Assembly (NCBI GenBank): GCA_947631685.1
Contig: CANRMI010000010.1
Coordinates: 1-64,000, forward strand
Origin: an uncultured Lachnospiraceae bacterium
GTDB taxonomy: Bacteria > Bacillota > Clostridia > Lachnospirales > Lachnospiraceae
DNA: 64,000 nt
Direction of reading: 5' to 3'
A program made the position numbers and the translations under genes. Numbering within the stretch: the stretch's first letter is position 1; each line of letters begins with the position of its first letter. Shown here one piece after another: positions 35,277 through 43,148 of this stretch. Below the pieces are notes generated by a model. The model was not told the origin of the DNA and ran no database searches. It saw nothing but the letters and a program-made list of their open reading frames with translations.

Positions 35277-35636
35277 TTAATCTATTACTCTTACACCTTC
35301 CACAAAGATGTTGATTTTTTCGATCTCTATGCCGGTGAACTCTTCCACCTTATATTTGACACTGTCGATCAGATTCTCGGATACCGCCAGAATGCTGACT
35401 CCGTATGCCACGATCACATGAAAGTCCAGCGTCAGTTTATTATTGTTAATGGAAACCGCAATGCCCCTTTTTAAGCTGTCCATTTTTAACAGTTTAGCCA
35501 GTCCGTCTCTGGCAGAATAGCCCGCCATGCCGACAATGCCGAAGCATTCGACCGCAACACCGCCCGCATACTGGGCGATAACATCATTGTCAATTATGAT
35601 ATTTCCCATATGGGTATTGATGGAAGAACCTTTCAT
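35277..35636 (-). CDS. Asp23/Gls24-family protein
   Basis: A 119-residue Asp23/Gls24 (DUF322) protein starting at the ATG at 35636, which has GAAGGAGG in front; the open frame extends far upstream but through the promoter. It has the alternating strand pattern GNIIIDNDVIAQYAGGVAVECFGIVGM and the C-terminal FVEGVRVID typical of the family. Members are associated with envelope stress and cell-surface homeostasis. First gene of the yloV-recG operon, divergent from rpmB. Confidence 0.92.
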   Translation of the reverse strand: MKGSSINTHMGNIIIDNDVIAQYAGGVAVECFGIVGMAGYSARDGLAKLLKMDSLKRGIAVSINNNKLTLDFHVIVAYGVSILAVSENLIDSVKYKVEEFTGIEIEKINIFVEGVRVID

Positions 35637-35654
35637 AAAACCTCCTTCTTGCCC

Positions 35655-35693
35655 GTTCCACTGGAACTGACATAACATATATGGTATATTATA
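35655..35693 (-). promoter_or_regulatory. asp23 operon -10 and palindrome
   Basis: A minus-strand TATAAT (35688-35693) has no good -35. Between it and the ribosome site, GTTCCA-C-TGGAAC (35655-35667) is a perfect 13-bp palindrome positioned as an operator over the early transcript. I do not recognise the regulator. Confidence 0.5.
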
Positions 35694-35754
35694 ACTGCTT
35701 TCCTGCAAAAATGAAATAAAAATTTTAAAAAGTTGAAAAAACTTGAGTTTTTGC

Positions 35755-35818
35755 TTGCATTCTAAAAGTTTTTCTGTTAATATATCAATGTTGTGAGCTT
35801 TTCCTGTTGGAAATGCTC
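35755..35818 (+). promoter_or_regulatory. rpmB promoter and leader hairpin
   Basis: The -35 TTGCAT (35755-35760), 17-bp spacer and -10 TAATAT (35778-35783) direct rpmB. The leader begins near a hairpin (35795-35818, GAGC...GCTC arms with TTCC/GGAA) and continues about 45 nt to GAGGAGG and the ATG. No known ribosomal-protein leader is recognised. Confidence 0.6.
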
Positions 35819-35862
35819 CGCAAACTAAAGGTGATGAAGCTGCTTTTCGAGGAGGTGTCAAG

Positions 35863-36048
35863 ATGGCTAAATGTGATATTTGTGGTAAGGGCGTTCATTT
35901 CGGTAACAACGTAAGCCATTCTCATAGAAGATCCAACAGAATCTGGAATTCCAATATCAGAAGCGTAAAATGCAAGGTAAACGGCGGTTCTAAGAGAATG
36001 CATGTCTGCACCCGCTGCTTAAAGTCCGGTGCCGTAGAAAGAGCTTAA
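35863..36048 (+). CDS. rpmB: 50S ribosomal protein L28
   Basis: A 61-residue L28 of the zinc-ribbon type: CDIC near the start and CTRC near the end are the four metal ligands, with the basic middle HSHRRSNRIWN. It has a strong site (GAGGAGG) and its own promoter, and is followed by an intrinsic terminator. The divergent rpmB/asp23 pair is typical of Firmicutes. Confidence 0.97.
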   Translation: MAKCDICGKGVHFGNNVSHSHRRSNRIWNSNIRSVKCKVNGGSKRMHVCTRCLKSGAVERA

Positions 36049-36072
36049 AGAATCAAAAACGCATAAGAACTT

Positions 36073-36112
36073 AAAAAACACAGTTTCGGTTTTGCCGCGA
36101 ACTGTGTTTTTT
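36073..36112. terminator. bidirectional terminator after rpmB
   Basis: AAAAAACACAGTT pairs with AACTGTGTTTTTT around a 14-nt loop. It ends rpmB on the plus strand and the convergent gerW-cluster transcript on the minus strand. Confidence 0.88.
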
Positions 36113-36127
36113 ATTGTCTGGCCGTAT

Positions 36128-36655
36128 CTATTCCGCTTTCTTTCTTTTTTCGTATTCCCGGTTTATCATCTGCACCAGTTCCGCGTCTCCGCAGAGGTTG
36201 TCCGGATGAAAGATCTTTAACAGATCCTTGTAGCGCTTTCTTAAAGCCAGAGGATTGCTGACGCCCCTGAACAAAACGGCGGACACCGTCTCCATATTGA
36301 CGGGCATCCCCTGCTCTCCCTCCCACAGTTCTCTTTCCAGGTTGAAGCGGGCTTTTTCCTTTTCCAGCCTGTTCCTGTCCGCGTCCAGCTGCCTGAAGCC
36401 GTTCTGCAGAATCTCCATTTTTTTCTCAAAGAAAAGGCTGTCATCCTTCAGACGTTTCTTTTCCATGACGATCCGGTGATTGAGCATGTCCATTTCCGTC
36501 CGAAACTGGCTTCTTTCCTTCAACAGCTTGTCCTTTCCCTCCGCCAGTTCTTTTTTCTCGTTTTCCAGCCGGATATGCTCCTTGAACAGGAAAGTCTTTA
36601 ATTCTTTCAATGCCTCATCGTCTTCCGATTTTAATATTTCTTCCAAATCCATCAT
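36128..36655 (-). CDS. coiled-coil J-domain-like protein
   Basis: A 175-residue protein with two parts: a long charged coiled coil (about residues 15-110), then a C-terminal J-domain-like helix pair with the HPD tripeptide (RKRYKDLLKIFHPDNLCG). HPD is the DnaK-stimulating motif of J-proteins, so a DnaK-recruiting role is plausible. The ATG at 36655 follows GGTGAG; an adjacent ATG lies at 36652. Last gene of the gerW cluster before a terminator. No standard family name is known to me. Confidence 0.75.
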   Translation of the reverse strand: MMDLEEILKSEDDEALKELKTFLFKEHIRLENEKKELAEGKDKLLKERSQFRTEMDMLNHRIVMEKKRLKDDSLFFEKKMEILQNGFRQLDADRNRLEKEKARFNLERELWEGEQGMPVNMETVSAVLFRGVSNPLALRKRYKDLLKIFHPDNLCGDAELVQMINREYEKRKKAE

Positions 36656-36669
36656 TGTTCTCACCTGCG

Positions 36670-36816
36670 TCAGCTGCAGCTATAGCAGTTGTACCCGATA
36701 AACAAAAGCATGGCGATCAGTACGATTCCCACAAAATCATTGTGCAGAAAAAGCATGATCAGCATACCAATGGCTACAAAAAAGGCCAGCAATCCGATTA
36801 ATTTCCTCTTATCCAT
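36670..36816 (-). CDS. 48-residue two-helix membrane peptide
   Basis: A short frame encodes MDKRKLIGLLAFFVAIGMLI and continues to a C-terminal NCYSCS. It has two hydrophobic stretches (about 6-24 and 27-42) separated by HND, a positively charged start and a Cys pair at the end. GGAAA precedes the ATG, and the stop is 14 bp before the J-domain-like gene on the same strand. The hydrophobic pattern and position in the operon make it likely to be real. Function unknown. Confidence 0.6.
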   Translation of the reverse strand: MDKRKLIGLLAFFVAIGMLIMLFLHNDFVGIVLIAMLLFIGYNCYSCS

Positions 36817-36876
36817 ATCGTTTCCGGAAAAATGCTCTTATAACAGTATATGCGGACAGGAGGAAACGGTTCCCTT

Positions 36877-37281
36877 CTATTCGGACTTTTCCTCAGGGAA
36901 CGCGATGTCCACCGCTTCCTCGTCGGGAATCAGATCTTCCTTTTTGCTGGTAAATTTATTGATCACGTCGGGGATCATATCCAGAATCTTGGTAACGGCG
37001 TCCTGATTTCTTACATTCACCAGTTTGCTGGAGCCGTCCTTTCCAATCACAAGCACCGCGCTGGGAGTCATCTTGCCGCCAATGCCACCCGCGCCGCTCT
37101 GGGAGCGCTTCTCACCGTTTAAACCCGCTCCGGCCCCTACGCCGAAAGATACGTCCACCAGGGGCAGAATGATGGTATCTCCTATTTTAGTGGCCTCTCC
37201 CACTACCGTTTTGGTGGAAAGCACCGTATCCATTCCTTTTAACAAAGCTTCCACTACTCCGTTCAACTGATTTTCCGCCAT
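36877..37281 (-). CDS. gerW: GerW/YtfJ-family sporulation protein
   Basis: A 134-residue GerW (YtfJ) family protein: N-terminal VEALLKGMDTVLSTKTVVGE, glycine-rich centre (FGVGAGAGLNG, GAGGIGGKM) and SAVLVIGKDGSSKLVNV. In Bacillus the protein is made in the forespore and is needed for normal germination. It overlaps the end of the DUF2953 gene by 1 bp, an arrangement seen in many Clostridia. This is one of the clearest signs that the organism forms spores. Confidence 0.92.
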   Translation of the reverse strand: MAENQLNGVVEALLKGMDTVLSTKTVVGEATKIGDTIILPLVDVSFGVGAGAGLNGEKRSQSGAGGIGGKMTPSAVLVIGKDGSSKLVNVRNQDAVTKILDMIPDVINKFTSKKEDLIPDEEAVDIAFPEEKSE

Positions 37282-38342
37282 TATTTTTCCTCCCTTTTCA
37301 TTTCCTTGACGAAAGTCCTAAGCTGTTTATCCAGCACAACGCAGAGTACATGCCATAAGACCGTAAAAATAACGATATTTCCCTTTATATCAACGTGACC
37401 CTCCCAGACGGTATTTTCAAAATCCGCCGCCAGGTTCACATTATTTCCCAAAAGCGGGGAAAGCATACCGTAGACAGCGCACAGATACCCTGTTGTGTCA
37501 GGGGAACCCGTTCCTATATGCAGGTCTGCCTTCAGCACCTTAGGACGGATGCTTTTTAAAATCCGGAACACGCGTTTTTTCACCCGTTTGAAAAAGCGGC
37601 GGTTTTGGGGAGCCTCCAGCGTATTTTTATAATATACCACAGTTGCTTTGAGCTCTTCCGCTTTCTGCAGGCCGTTTTTTATTTTATCATAAACGGAAAG
37701 GATTGTGTACTTTATCTTTTCAAAAATTTCCCGAATCCGCTCTTTCAGCGTTTTTCTATGGGATTTGCGGGATTTTTTTGATTTTTCAGGTTGTTCCGGC
37801 TCCTTTTGGGACTCGGTCCGTTCCTGTCTGCTGTCGGCTTCCGGCTGCTTCGATCCTGCCTCTGGCTGCTGAGATTCGTTTTCCGATGGCTTAGTTCCGG
37901 TTTCCTGCCGCTTGATTTCATCTTCCGGCGGCTGCGGTTCGTTTTCCGGCGGTTTCATTCCGGTTTCCTTCCGCTTGATTTCATCTTCCGACGGCTCAGG
38001 CTCTTTTTCCTGCCCTTTCGGGGGAGGGGCTGTTGCCTGGTTTTCTTTCTCTTTCCCTTTCTCCTGCTTCGGCGGCTTTTTTGCCGAAGAATCAAAGAGT
38101 TTAATGCCGCAAAACTTTACGGTCAGATTTCCCGGCTCCGGATAATCAGCACGGGCTGACAGAAGATGCAGCAGATAAGTTACCCTCACCTGCAGCCACA
38201 GCGCGTCACCCTCCTTATGGCCTTTCAGTTTATAGCGGACAGGTACAAACAGCACCAGCAGTATAAGCAAAAGCAGAACGCCGAGCAGGGATAACAGCAC
38301 AATGCCGATCACACTCAGGATCTGCAGGATCACATGTAGCAT
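37281..38342 (-). CDS. DUF2953 membrane protein with repeat linker
   Basis: A 353-residue protein of the DUF2953 family: an N-terminal membrane segment (about 5-33), the start of a beta-rich domain (VPVRYKLKGHKEGD ... VKFCGIKLFD), then a Pro/Glu/Lys/Gln-rich linker of about 100 residues, then the rest of the domain (RPKVLKADLHIGTGSPDTTGYLCAVYG). The linker has a near-perfect 21-residue tandem repeat beginning EDEIKR. DUF2953 is regularly found beside gerW and is presumed sporulation-related. It overlaps the upstream small gene by 13 bp. Confidence 0.85.
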   Translation of the reverse strand: MLHVILQILSVIGIVLLSLLGVLLLLILLVLFVPVRYKLKGHKEGDALWLQVRVTYLLHLLSARADYPEPGNLTVKFCGIKLFDSSAKKPPKQEKGKEKENQATAPPPKGQEKEPEPSEDEIKRKETGMKPPENEPQPPEDEIKRQETGTKPSENESQQPEAGSKQPEADSRQERTESQKEPEQPEKSKKSRKSHRKTLKERIREIFEKIKYTILSVYDKIKNGLQKAEELKATVVYYKNTLEAPQNRRFFKRVKKRVFRILKSIRPKVLKADLHIGTGSPDTTGYLCAVYGMLSPLLGNNVNLAADFENTVWEGHVDIKGNIVIFTVLWHVLCVVLDKQLRTFVKEMKREEK

Positions 38343-38641
38343 TTCAGGTACTCCTTCAGTTCACAGTCACCTCGCGCGGCAAAGGTTTCTTCGGTAATCT
38401 GCCTCACCAGATCCACCGCCTCATCATATCCTGCGGCCAGACCTATGATATAGGGCGGATTCTGCCGAAAATACTTTTGGGAAAGAAAGCCGGCCTTATA
38501 TATGTCCAGCTGGTCCACAGGATTTCTGGACAGGGTAATCACATAAGCGTTCAAAAGCTTTGCGTGCTTTTTCAGTTTATGTATCACTTTATCAGGATCA
38601 TGCAGGTCTTTTCCCACATACAATCTCGGATACAGTTCCAT
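38330..38641 (-). CDS. hypothetical protein of gerW cluster
   Basis: A 103-residue soluble protein read from the ATG at 38641 with AAAGGAG upstream. It contains PRLYVGKDLHDPDKVIHKLK and YIIGLAAGYDEAVDLVRQIT. No catalytic motif or membrane segment is seen and I do not recognise the family. First gene of the DUF2953-gerW operon, overlapping the next gene by 13 bp. A possible extended -10 (TATACT, 38682-38687) lies upstream without a good -35. Confidence 0.8.
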   Translation of the reverse strand: MELYPRLYVGKDLHDPDKVIHKLKKHAKLLNAYVITLSRNPVDQLDIYKAGFLSQKYFRQNPPYIIGLAAGYDEAVDLVRQITEETFAARGDCELKEYLKCYM

Positions 38642-38718
38642 ACCCGGCTCCTTTCTCTCATAAATTCTATATTCAGTATCCAGTATACCATAATTTACCC
38701 TTTTTCCATAGTAAAATG

Positions 38719-38747
38719 TTGACATTGTGTTTCATTATTTTTATAAT
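38719..38747 (+). promoter_or_regulatory. promoter of HD-domain gene
   Basis: Consensus -35 TTGACA (38719-38724), 17-bp spacer, consensus -10 TATAAT (38742-38747), 49 bp before the ATG: the best sigma-A-type match in the window. Confidence 0.85.
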
Positions 38748-38796
38748 CAAAAATGTACGTATTTCTATATGAACAAAGGATAACAGAGGAATTCGC

Positions 38797-39870
38797 ATGA
38801 AAACCATTGCACGTGCCGCCCTTGAACCCAATATGGAGCTGGCTGAGGATATTTACGGCAGCAACGGAGAACTGATCGCCGCTGCTCATACCAAAGTGGA
38901 CGATTCCACTATATCGCGTCTGATACGCCATGATATTATGGTGGTAAATATCATGGAAGATATCGACTACGCAGCCACACATCTGGAAAGAGTCCGCCTT
39001 TCTGACGGCTATAAACAGTTTGTAAGCTCTTATCAGAATCTTTTTCCGTATTATAAAAGCATGATGAACGCTCTGGTGGAAAACGGTACTCCCGTGGACA
39101 CCAAATCCCTGCTGGAAATTTATCACGCCTTGACAGACTCCATTACCTTTGGCAGGACGCTTTTGGACTATTTATACCTGATGCTTGCCAGTGAGGACGA
39201 AATGACTCATGCCCACTGTCTGAACTCCGCTTTGATCGCCGGCGTCTTCGCGAACTGGCTGGGCATGAAAGAGGAAGAAAAAAACGCCCTCATTCTCTGC
39301 GCCTATTTTTATGACATCGGCAAATTGAAGCTGCCCAACGACCTGCTCTGGAAACCGGGAAAGCTGACCGATGTGGAGTTTGCCCGTATCAAGACACATC
39401 CTATTCTGGGCTACGATATTGTCAAGGACCAGACCAACCTAAGCCCCGCCATTTTTAAAAGTATTCTAATGCATCATGAACGCTGCGACGGACAGGGCTA
39501 TCCTTCTCATCTGAAAATGGAGCAGATCGACTTTTACGCGAGGCACATTGCCATTATAGACGCTTATGAAGCGATGACCTCTCCCAGAACCTACCGTCCC
39601 ACTCTGATGCCCCTGCAGGTCTTAGAGCGCTTTGAAGCCAGCGGTATGATGCAGTATGACTATTCCATCCTGCATCCTGTCATGACGCGTATCGCGGATT
39701 CCCAAATAGGCATGACCGTAAAATTAAGCGACGATTCCATGTGGGAGATCTTTTTGATCAACCAGCTTCATATGTCGCGGCCCATCCTGCGCAGAAACGC
39801 ATCCGAAGACAAGATCGAGCTTCTGGATCTAATGGAACGCGGCGACCTGCAGATCACCGCGATCTATTGA
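38797..39870 (+). CDS. HD-GYP-type protein with altered HD doublet
   Basis: A 357-residue cytoplasmic protein. The first 120 residues form an uncharacterised sensor part; the C-terminal half is an HD-GYP-type domain with MTHAHCLNSALIA, HPILGYDIV (201 on), HHERCDGQGYP (226 on) and DAYEAMTSPRTYRP. The HD doublet itself reads YD (Tyr172-Asp173) in CAYFYDIGKLKLP, so one metal-ligand His is missing. It may be an inactive or altered c-di-GMP phosphodiesterase. It has a consensus promoter and overlaps the convergent NUDIX gene by 17 bp at the 3' end. Confidence 0.85.
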   Translation: MKTIARAALEPNMELAEDIYGSNGELIAAAHTKVDDSTISRLIRHDIMVVNIMEDIDYAATHLERVRLSDGYKQFVSSYQNLFPYYKSMMNALVENGTPVDTKSLLEIYHALTDSITFGRTLLDYLYLMLASEDEMTHAHCLNSALIAGVFANWLGMKEEEKNALILCAYFYDIGKLKLPNDLLWKPGKLTDVEFARIKTHPILGYDIVKDQTNLSPAIFKSILMHHERCDGQGYPSHLKMEQIDFYARHIAIIDAYEAMTSPRTYRPTLMPLQVLERFEASGMMQYDYSILHPVMTRIADSQIGMTVKLSDDSMWEIFLINQLHMSRPILRRNASEDKIELLDLMERGDLQITAIY

Positions 39871-40315
39871 CGTCTTTTATCCCCCAGAGATTGTTCTTTC
39901 TCATTGTCAGATACTCTTCATATCCTTTTTCCAGTATCTGCTTTTCATTGGAAAATTTTAACAGATGATAGGCCTCATGATATTTGTAAAACCCGGAATC
40001 CACGAAATATTCCTCACGCTGGGGTTTACTGTAATAGCTGTCCGCCATCATCAAATACCAGTGCACTTCTTTTTCGACTACATCCTCCGGCACATTGAAA
40101 GTATATTCACTCTTTCCGATGTATTTCATCACGCTGGCGCGGGCTCCCGTTTCCTCCAAGACCTCCCGCAGAGCCGTTTCCCGGAACGCTTCTCCCTCTT
40201 CCACCGTACCCTTGGGCAATACCCATCCTTCGTATTTGTTCTTGACATTCTTATACAAAAGAAGAATCTTTCCCCGAAAAATAACCACACCGCCGCAGCT
40301 GGTCGCTTCTATCAT
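39854..40315 (-). CDS. NUDIX hydrolase
   Basis: I read 153 residues from the ATG at 40315, seven bases after GGGAGG. The Nudix box is G-TVEEG-E-AFRETAL-REV-L-EE, preceded by GWVLPKG. The order resembles small NUDIX enzymes of the MutT/Ap4A hydrolase group. The C-terminal third is extended and helical. It has its own promoter in the 3' end of the PBP gene. Substrate unknown. Confidence 0.87.
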   Translation of the reverse strand: MIEATSCGGVVIFRGKILLLYKNVKNKYEGWVLPKGTVEEGEAFRETALREVLEETGARASVMKYIGKSEYTFNVPEDVVEKEVHWYLMMADSYYSKPQREEYFVDSGFYKYHEAYHLLKFSNEKQILEKGYEEYLTMRKNNLWGIKDVNRSR

Positions 40316-40361
40316 TGCAATACCTCCCGACATGGTGTGCCAATTCCATTGACCTATCTTC

Positions 40362-40390
40362 AGTATAGTCCAATCAGACAACCTGCGCAA
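40362..40390 (-). promoter_or_regulatory. promoter of the NUDIX gene
   Basis: Minus-strand -35 TTGCGC (40385-40390), 17-bp spacer, -10 TATACT (40362-40367), 47 bp before the start. Confidence 0.7.
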
Positions 40391-40399
40391 CTGTTTTTA

Positions 40400-41833
40400 T
40401 TACTCGAAATAGGCGTCAAATACCACCCTGGCCACGGGAACCGCATATTCACTGCCGCTTCCCGCACCCTCCAGGATCACCGTAACACAGATCTCAGGAT
40501 CTTCCACGGGAGCAAAGCCTGTAAACCAGGCATGGCTGTCTCCTTTGACTTTACCGTATTCCGCGGAACCCGTTTTTCCTCCCACCGTATAAGACAGGCC
40601 GGACAGCCCCCTTCCGGTGCCTTCCTCCACTACTTTTTGCATCAAATCCCTTAAAATGGCGCTTTCCTCTTCGCTCATGACCCTGCCGCAGACAGAGGGC
40701 TTAAACTGCCGGATCACAGTCCCCTCGCAATTCACTACCCGGTCTACCACATAGGGCGTATAACAGATTCCCCCGTTTGCCGCGGCTGCCGTGATCATAT
40801 TCAGCTGCATCGGGGACATCTGGGTTTTGCCCTGTCCTATAGCCGTCTGGAGCATTTCGTCCGCGGAAAGGGTTTCTAAAGGCGCCACACTGCCCTGGGA
40901 ATAGGGAAAGGCAACCGGCAGCGTATTGTTAAAAAACGCCGCGTCTAAAGTAGCCGCAAAGCTTTCCCGATCCAGGCCGGAGCCGATATGGGCAAAGGCC
41001 GCGTTGCAGGAGCGGGAAAAAGCTTCCTCAAAATCAATCTCTCCATGGCGGGAACCGTGGTAACAGTTGATCCTGCTTCCGCCCTCTTCATAGGCACCGC
41101 CGCAGTCATAAGTATATTCCTGCCAGGTTTCCGGATTCTCCCGGATATATTCCAGTGCGGTCAGTATCTTGAAGGTGGAGCCCGGAGGATAGAGTCCCTG
41201 TGTGGCCCTGTTGACCAGAGTACCTGATTCCTCATCCTCCATAAGACGCGGCCAGAGCTCTTCTATCCGGTTGGGATCATAATCGGGCAGAGATACCATA
41301 GCCAGTATCCTGCCGGTATCCACTTCCGTGACGATCACGGCTCCGCTGCGGCCGCGCATGGCTTTTCGGGCCGCCTCCTGCAGACCGACATCCAGCGTGG
41401 TATAAACGTCGTCCGCCGGATTCTTGGTACCGGTTCTGCCGTTTATAACCCGCAGCGCTAAAGGCGCGTTGGTATGCAGCAGGTAATAGTTAGCCTGTTC
41501 CTCCACGCCGCTCCTTCCGTATGTAGAATATCCGATCACATGGGCAAAGGTCTCCCCATAAGGATATACTCTGGCTTCCGTGCCATCCTCCCCGACATCC
41601 GTATAAGCCAGCACCGTTCCGTCCGCCGCGTAAATACTTCCCCGCACGTTCTGGGAAGCCAGCAGCTTCTGCCTGGAGTTGTAGCTGTTGTTGATGAGCG
41701 TTTTCTCATTTAGGGCCACAAACCAGACCAGATACCCTATCATGCCCACAAAGAGAAGGGCGAAAAAGCCCGTCACCGCAATGATATTACGGTTTTTTCT
41801 TTTTTTGTACGGCTGTTTTTTGTTTTCCGCCAC
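40400..41833 (-). CDS. class B penicillin-binding protein, PbpA-like
   Basis: The product is a 477-residue peptidoglycan transpeptidase. A short cytoplasmic start and a membrane segment (about 18-40) are followed by an external part with the three active-site motifs: STFK (Ser219), SCN (275-277) and KTG (420-422). At 477 residues it is shorter than PBP2 or FtsI and matches the PbpA type that is coupled to an FtsW/RodA glycosyltransferase. It starts at a GTG with AAGGAGG upstream and overlaps the ftsW-like gene by 47 bp, so the pair probably forms one synthase complex. Confidence 0.9.
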   Translation of the reverse strand: MAENKKQPYKKRKNRNIIAVTGFFALLFVGMIGYLVWFVALNEKTLINNSYNSRQKLLASQNVRGSIYAADGTVLAYTDVGEDGTEARVYPYGETFAHVIGYSTYGRSGVEEQANYYLLHTNAPLALRVINGRTGTKNPADDVYTTLDVGLQEAARKAMRGRSGAVIVTEVDTGRILAMVSLPDYDPNRIEELWPRLMEDEESGTLVNRATQGLYPPGSTFKILTALEYIRENPETWQEYTYDCGGAYEEGGSRINCYHGSRHGEIDFEEAFSRSCNAAFAHIGSGLDRESFAATLDAAFFNNTLPVAFPYSQGSVAPLETLSADEMLQTAIGQGKTQMSPMQLNMITAAAANGGICYTPYVVDRVVNCEGTVIRQFKPSVCGRVMSEEESAILRDLMQKVVEEGTGRGLSGLSYTVGGKTGSAEYGKVKGDSHAWFTGFAPVEDPEICVTVILEGAGSGSEYAVPVARVVFDAYFE

Positions 41834-43145
41834 GGGTACTGCCTCCTTCCCGTTCCTTGATCCAAATACTCTGTATCAGCATGAACATCGTGATACTGGC
41901 CAGTATCGAGCTGCCGCCGTAACTGACAAAGGGCAGCGTGACGCCGGTCAGCGGAATGAACTTAATACCGCCTCCGATAGTTAAAAAGACCTGGAAGATA
42001 TAAATGACGCCAAATCCCATGACTGTCAGGCGTCCAAAGGAATCCTTTAATCCCATGCCCATCCGCATCATGCACACGAAACAGTTTAAGCAGATAAGTA
42101 TCAGGCAGACGCCGCTTATGACGCCCAGCTCCTCACAAATGGCTGAGAAAATAAAATCCGTGATAACGTCCGGAATATCCTCCGGCCGGCCGTTTAAGAG
42201 CCCGGTGCCGAACCAGCTTCCGTTTCCTAAAGCAAACATGGACTGCGTGATCTGGTAGCTTTGGTTGTCAATATAGGTAAAGGGTTTCAAAAAAGCCAGC
42301 ACCCTTACTCTCACATGGGGAAACAAAAAGTAGGCGCACACGGCGCTGATACAGCCGCCCAGCGTCCCCAGCCCCAGATACAGATAACTTCCGGTAGCCA
42401 AAAAGACCAAAAAAACAAATCCCACAAAGAAGATCAGGGCACTGCCCAAATCTTTCGAAATAGCCAGCACTGCCACATGAAGAGCCGCCAGCAGTGTGAC
42501 AATCTCCACTCTTTTAAATGACACGTCCTGGCAGAGCGCCGCCGCCAAAAAGATGATAAAAAGCAGCTTTACCGCCTCCGAGGGTTGAAAAGTAACGTGC
42601 AGAAAAGACAGGGACAGCTTGGAGCCTCTTGTCAGCTTTCCCACCAGCAGAACCACGCTTAAAACCGCGATTCCCGATACCGCGTAGAACAGATAGTACG
42701 TCTGATGCGGTAAATTGAGTTTTCTAAACAGCGCCGGCCAAAAGAGCCCGGCCAGAAATACCGCCGCCGCGATGCAAAACTGCCGTATCGCCCTGTCAGG
42801 AGACAGCCGCCCTAAGATCACAAATCCCAATCCCAAAAGCATACACATATTATGTAAGAGCAGTCTGTTTATAGAAGGGTAGATCAGAGGCGTCAAGCAC
42901 AATACTGTCAGGAAAAAGACCTGCAGGAATAGATAGAAAAACAAATATCTTTTGTCACCGCTTTTACAGTACAGCGTCATAAAACAAAAGAACTGGGTGA
43001 GAAAGATCAGGCCGGTCTGCACTCCGTAGGAGATACTCTGCCGCTTTTTATCATGGAGCCGGAATATCAGGAAGCTTTCCAGGGCATAGAGTGCCACTGT
43101 AAACGTAATGATATATTTGGATAACTCCACCAGATATTCCCTCAT
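41787..43145 (-). CDS. FtsW/RodA/SpoVE-family glycosyltransferase
   Basis: A 452-residue SEDS protein with about ten to twelve membrane helices. Recognisable family parts are SFLHVTFQPSEAVKLLFIIFLA, ISKDLGSALIFFVGF, FGTGLLNGRPEDIPDVITDFIFSAICEELG and LTGVTLPFVSYGGSSILA. SEDS proteins polymerise lipid II together with a class B PBP, here encoded directly downstream. Which of FtsW, RodA or SpoVE it functionally matches is unclear; the association with zapA upstream hints at division. Confidence 0.9.
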   Translation of the reverse strand: MREYLVELSKYIITFTVALYALESFLIFRLHDKKRQSISYGVQTGLIFLTQFFCFMTLYCKSGDKRYLFFYLFLQVFFLTVLCLTPLIYPSINRLLLHNMCMLLGLGFVILGRLSPDRAIRQFCIAAAVFLAGLFWPALFRKLNLPHQTYYLFYAVSGIAVLSVVLLVGKLTRGSKLSLSFLHVTFQPSEAVKLLFIIFLAAALCQDVSFKRVEIVTLLAALHVAVLAISKDLGSALIFFVGFVFLVFLATGSYLYLGLGTLGGCISAVCAYFLFPHVRVRVLAFLKPFTYIDNQSYQITQSMFALGNGSWFGTGLLNGRPEDIPDVITDFIFSAICEELGVISGVCLILICLNCFVCMMRMGMGLKDSFGRLTVMGFGVIYIFQVFLTIGGGIKFIPLTGVTLPFVSYGGSSILASITMFMLIQSIWIKEREGGSTRGGKQKTAVQKKKKP

Positions 43146-43148
43146 GGT

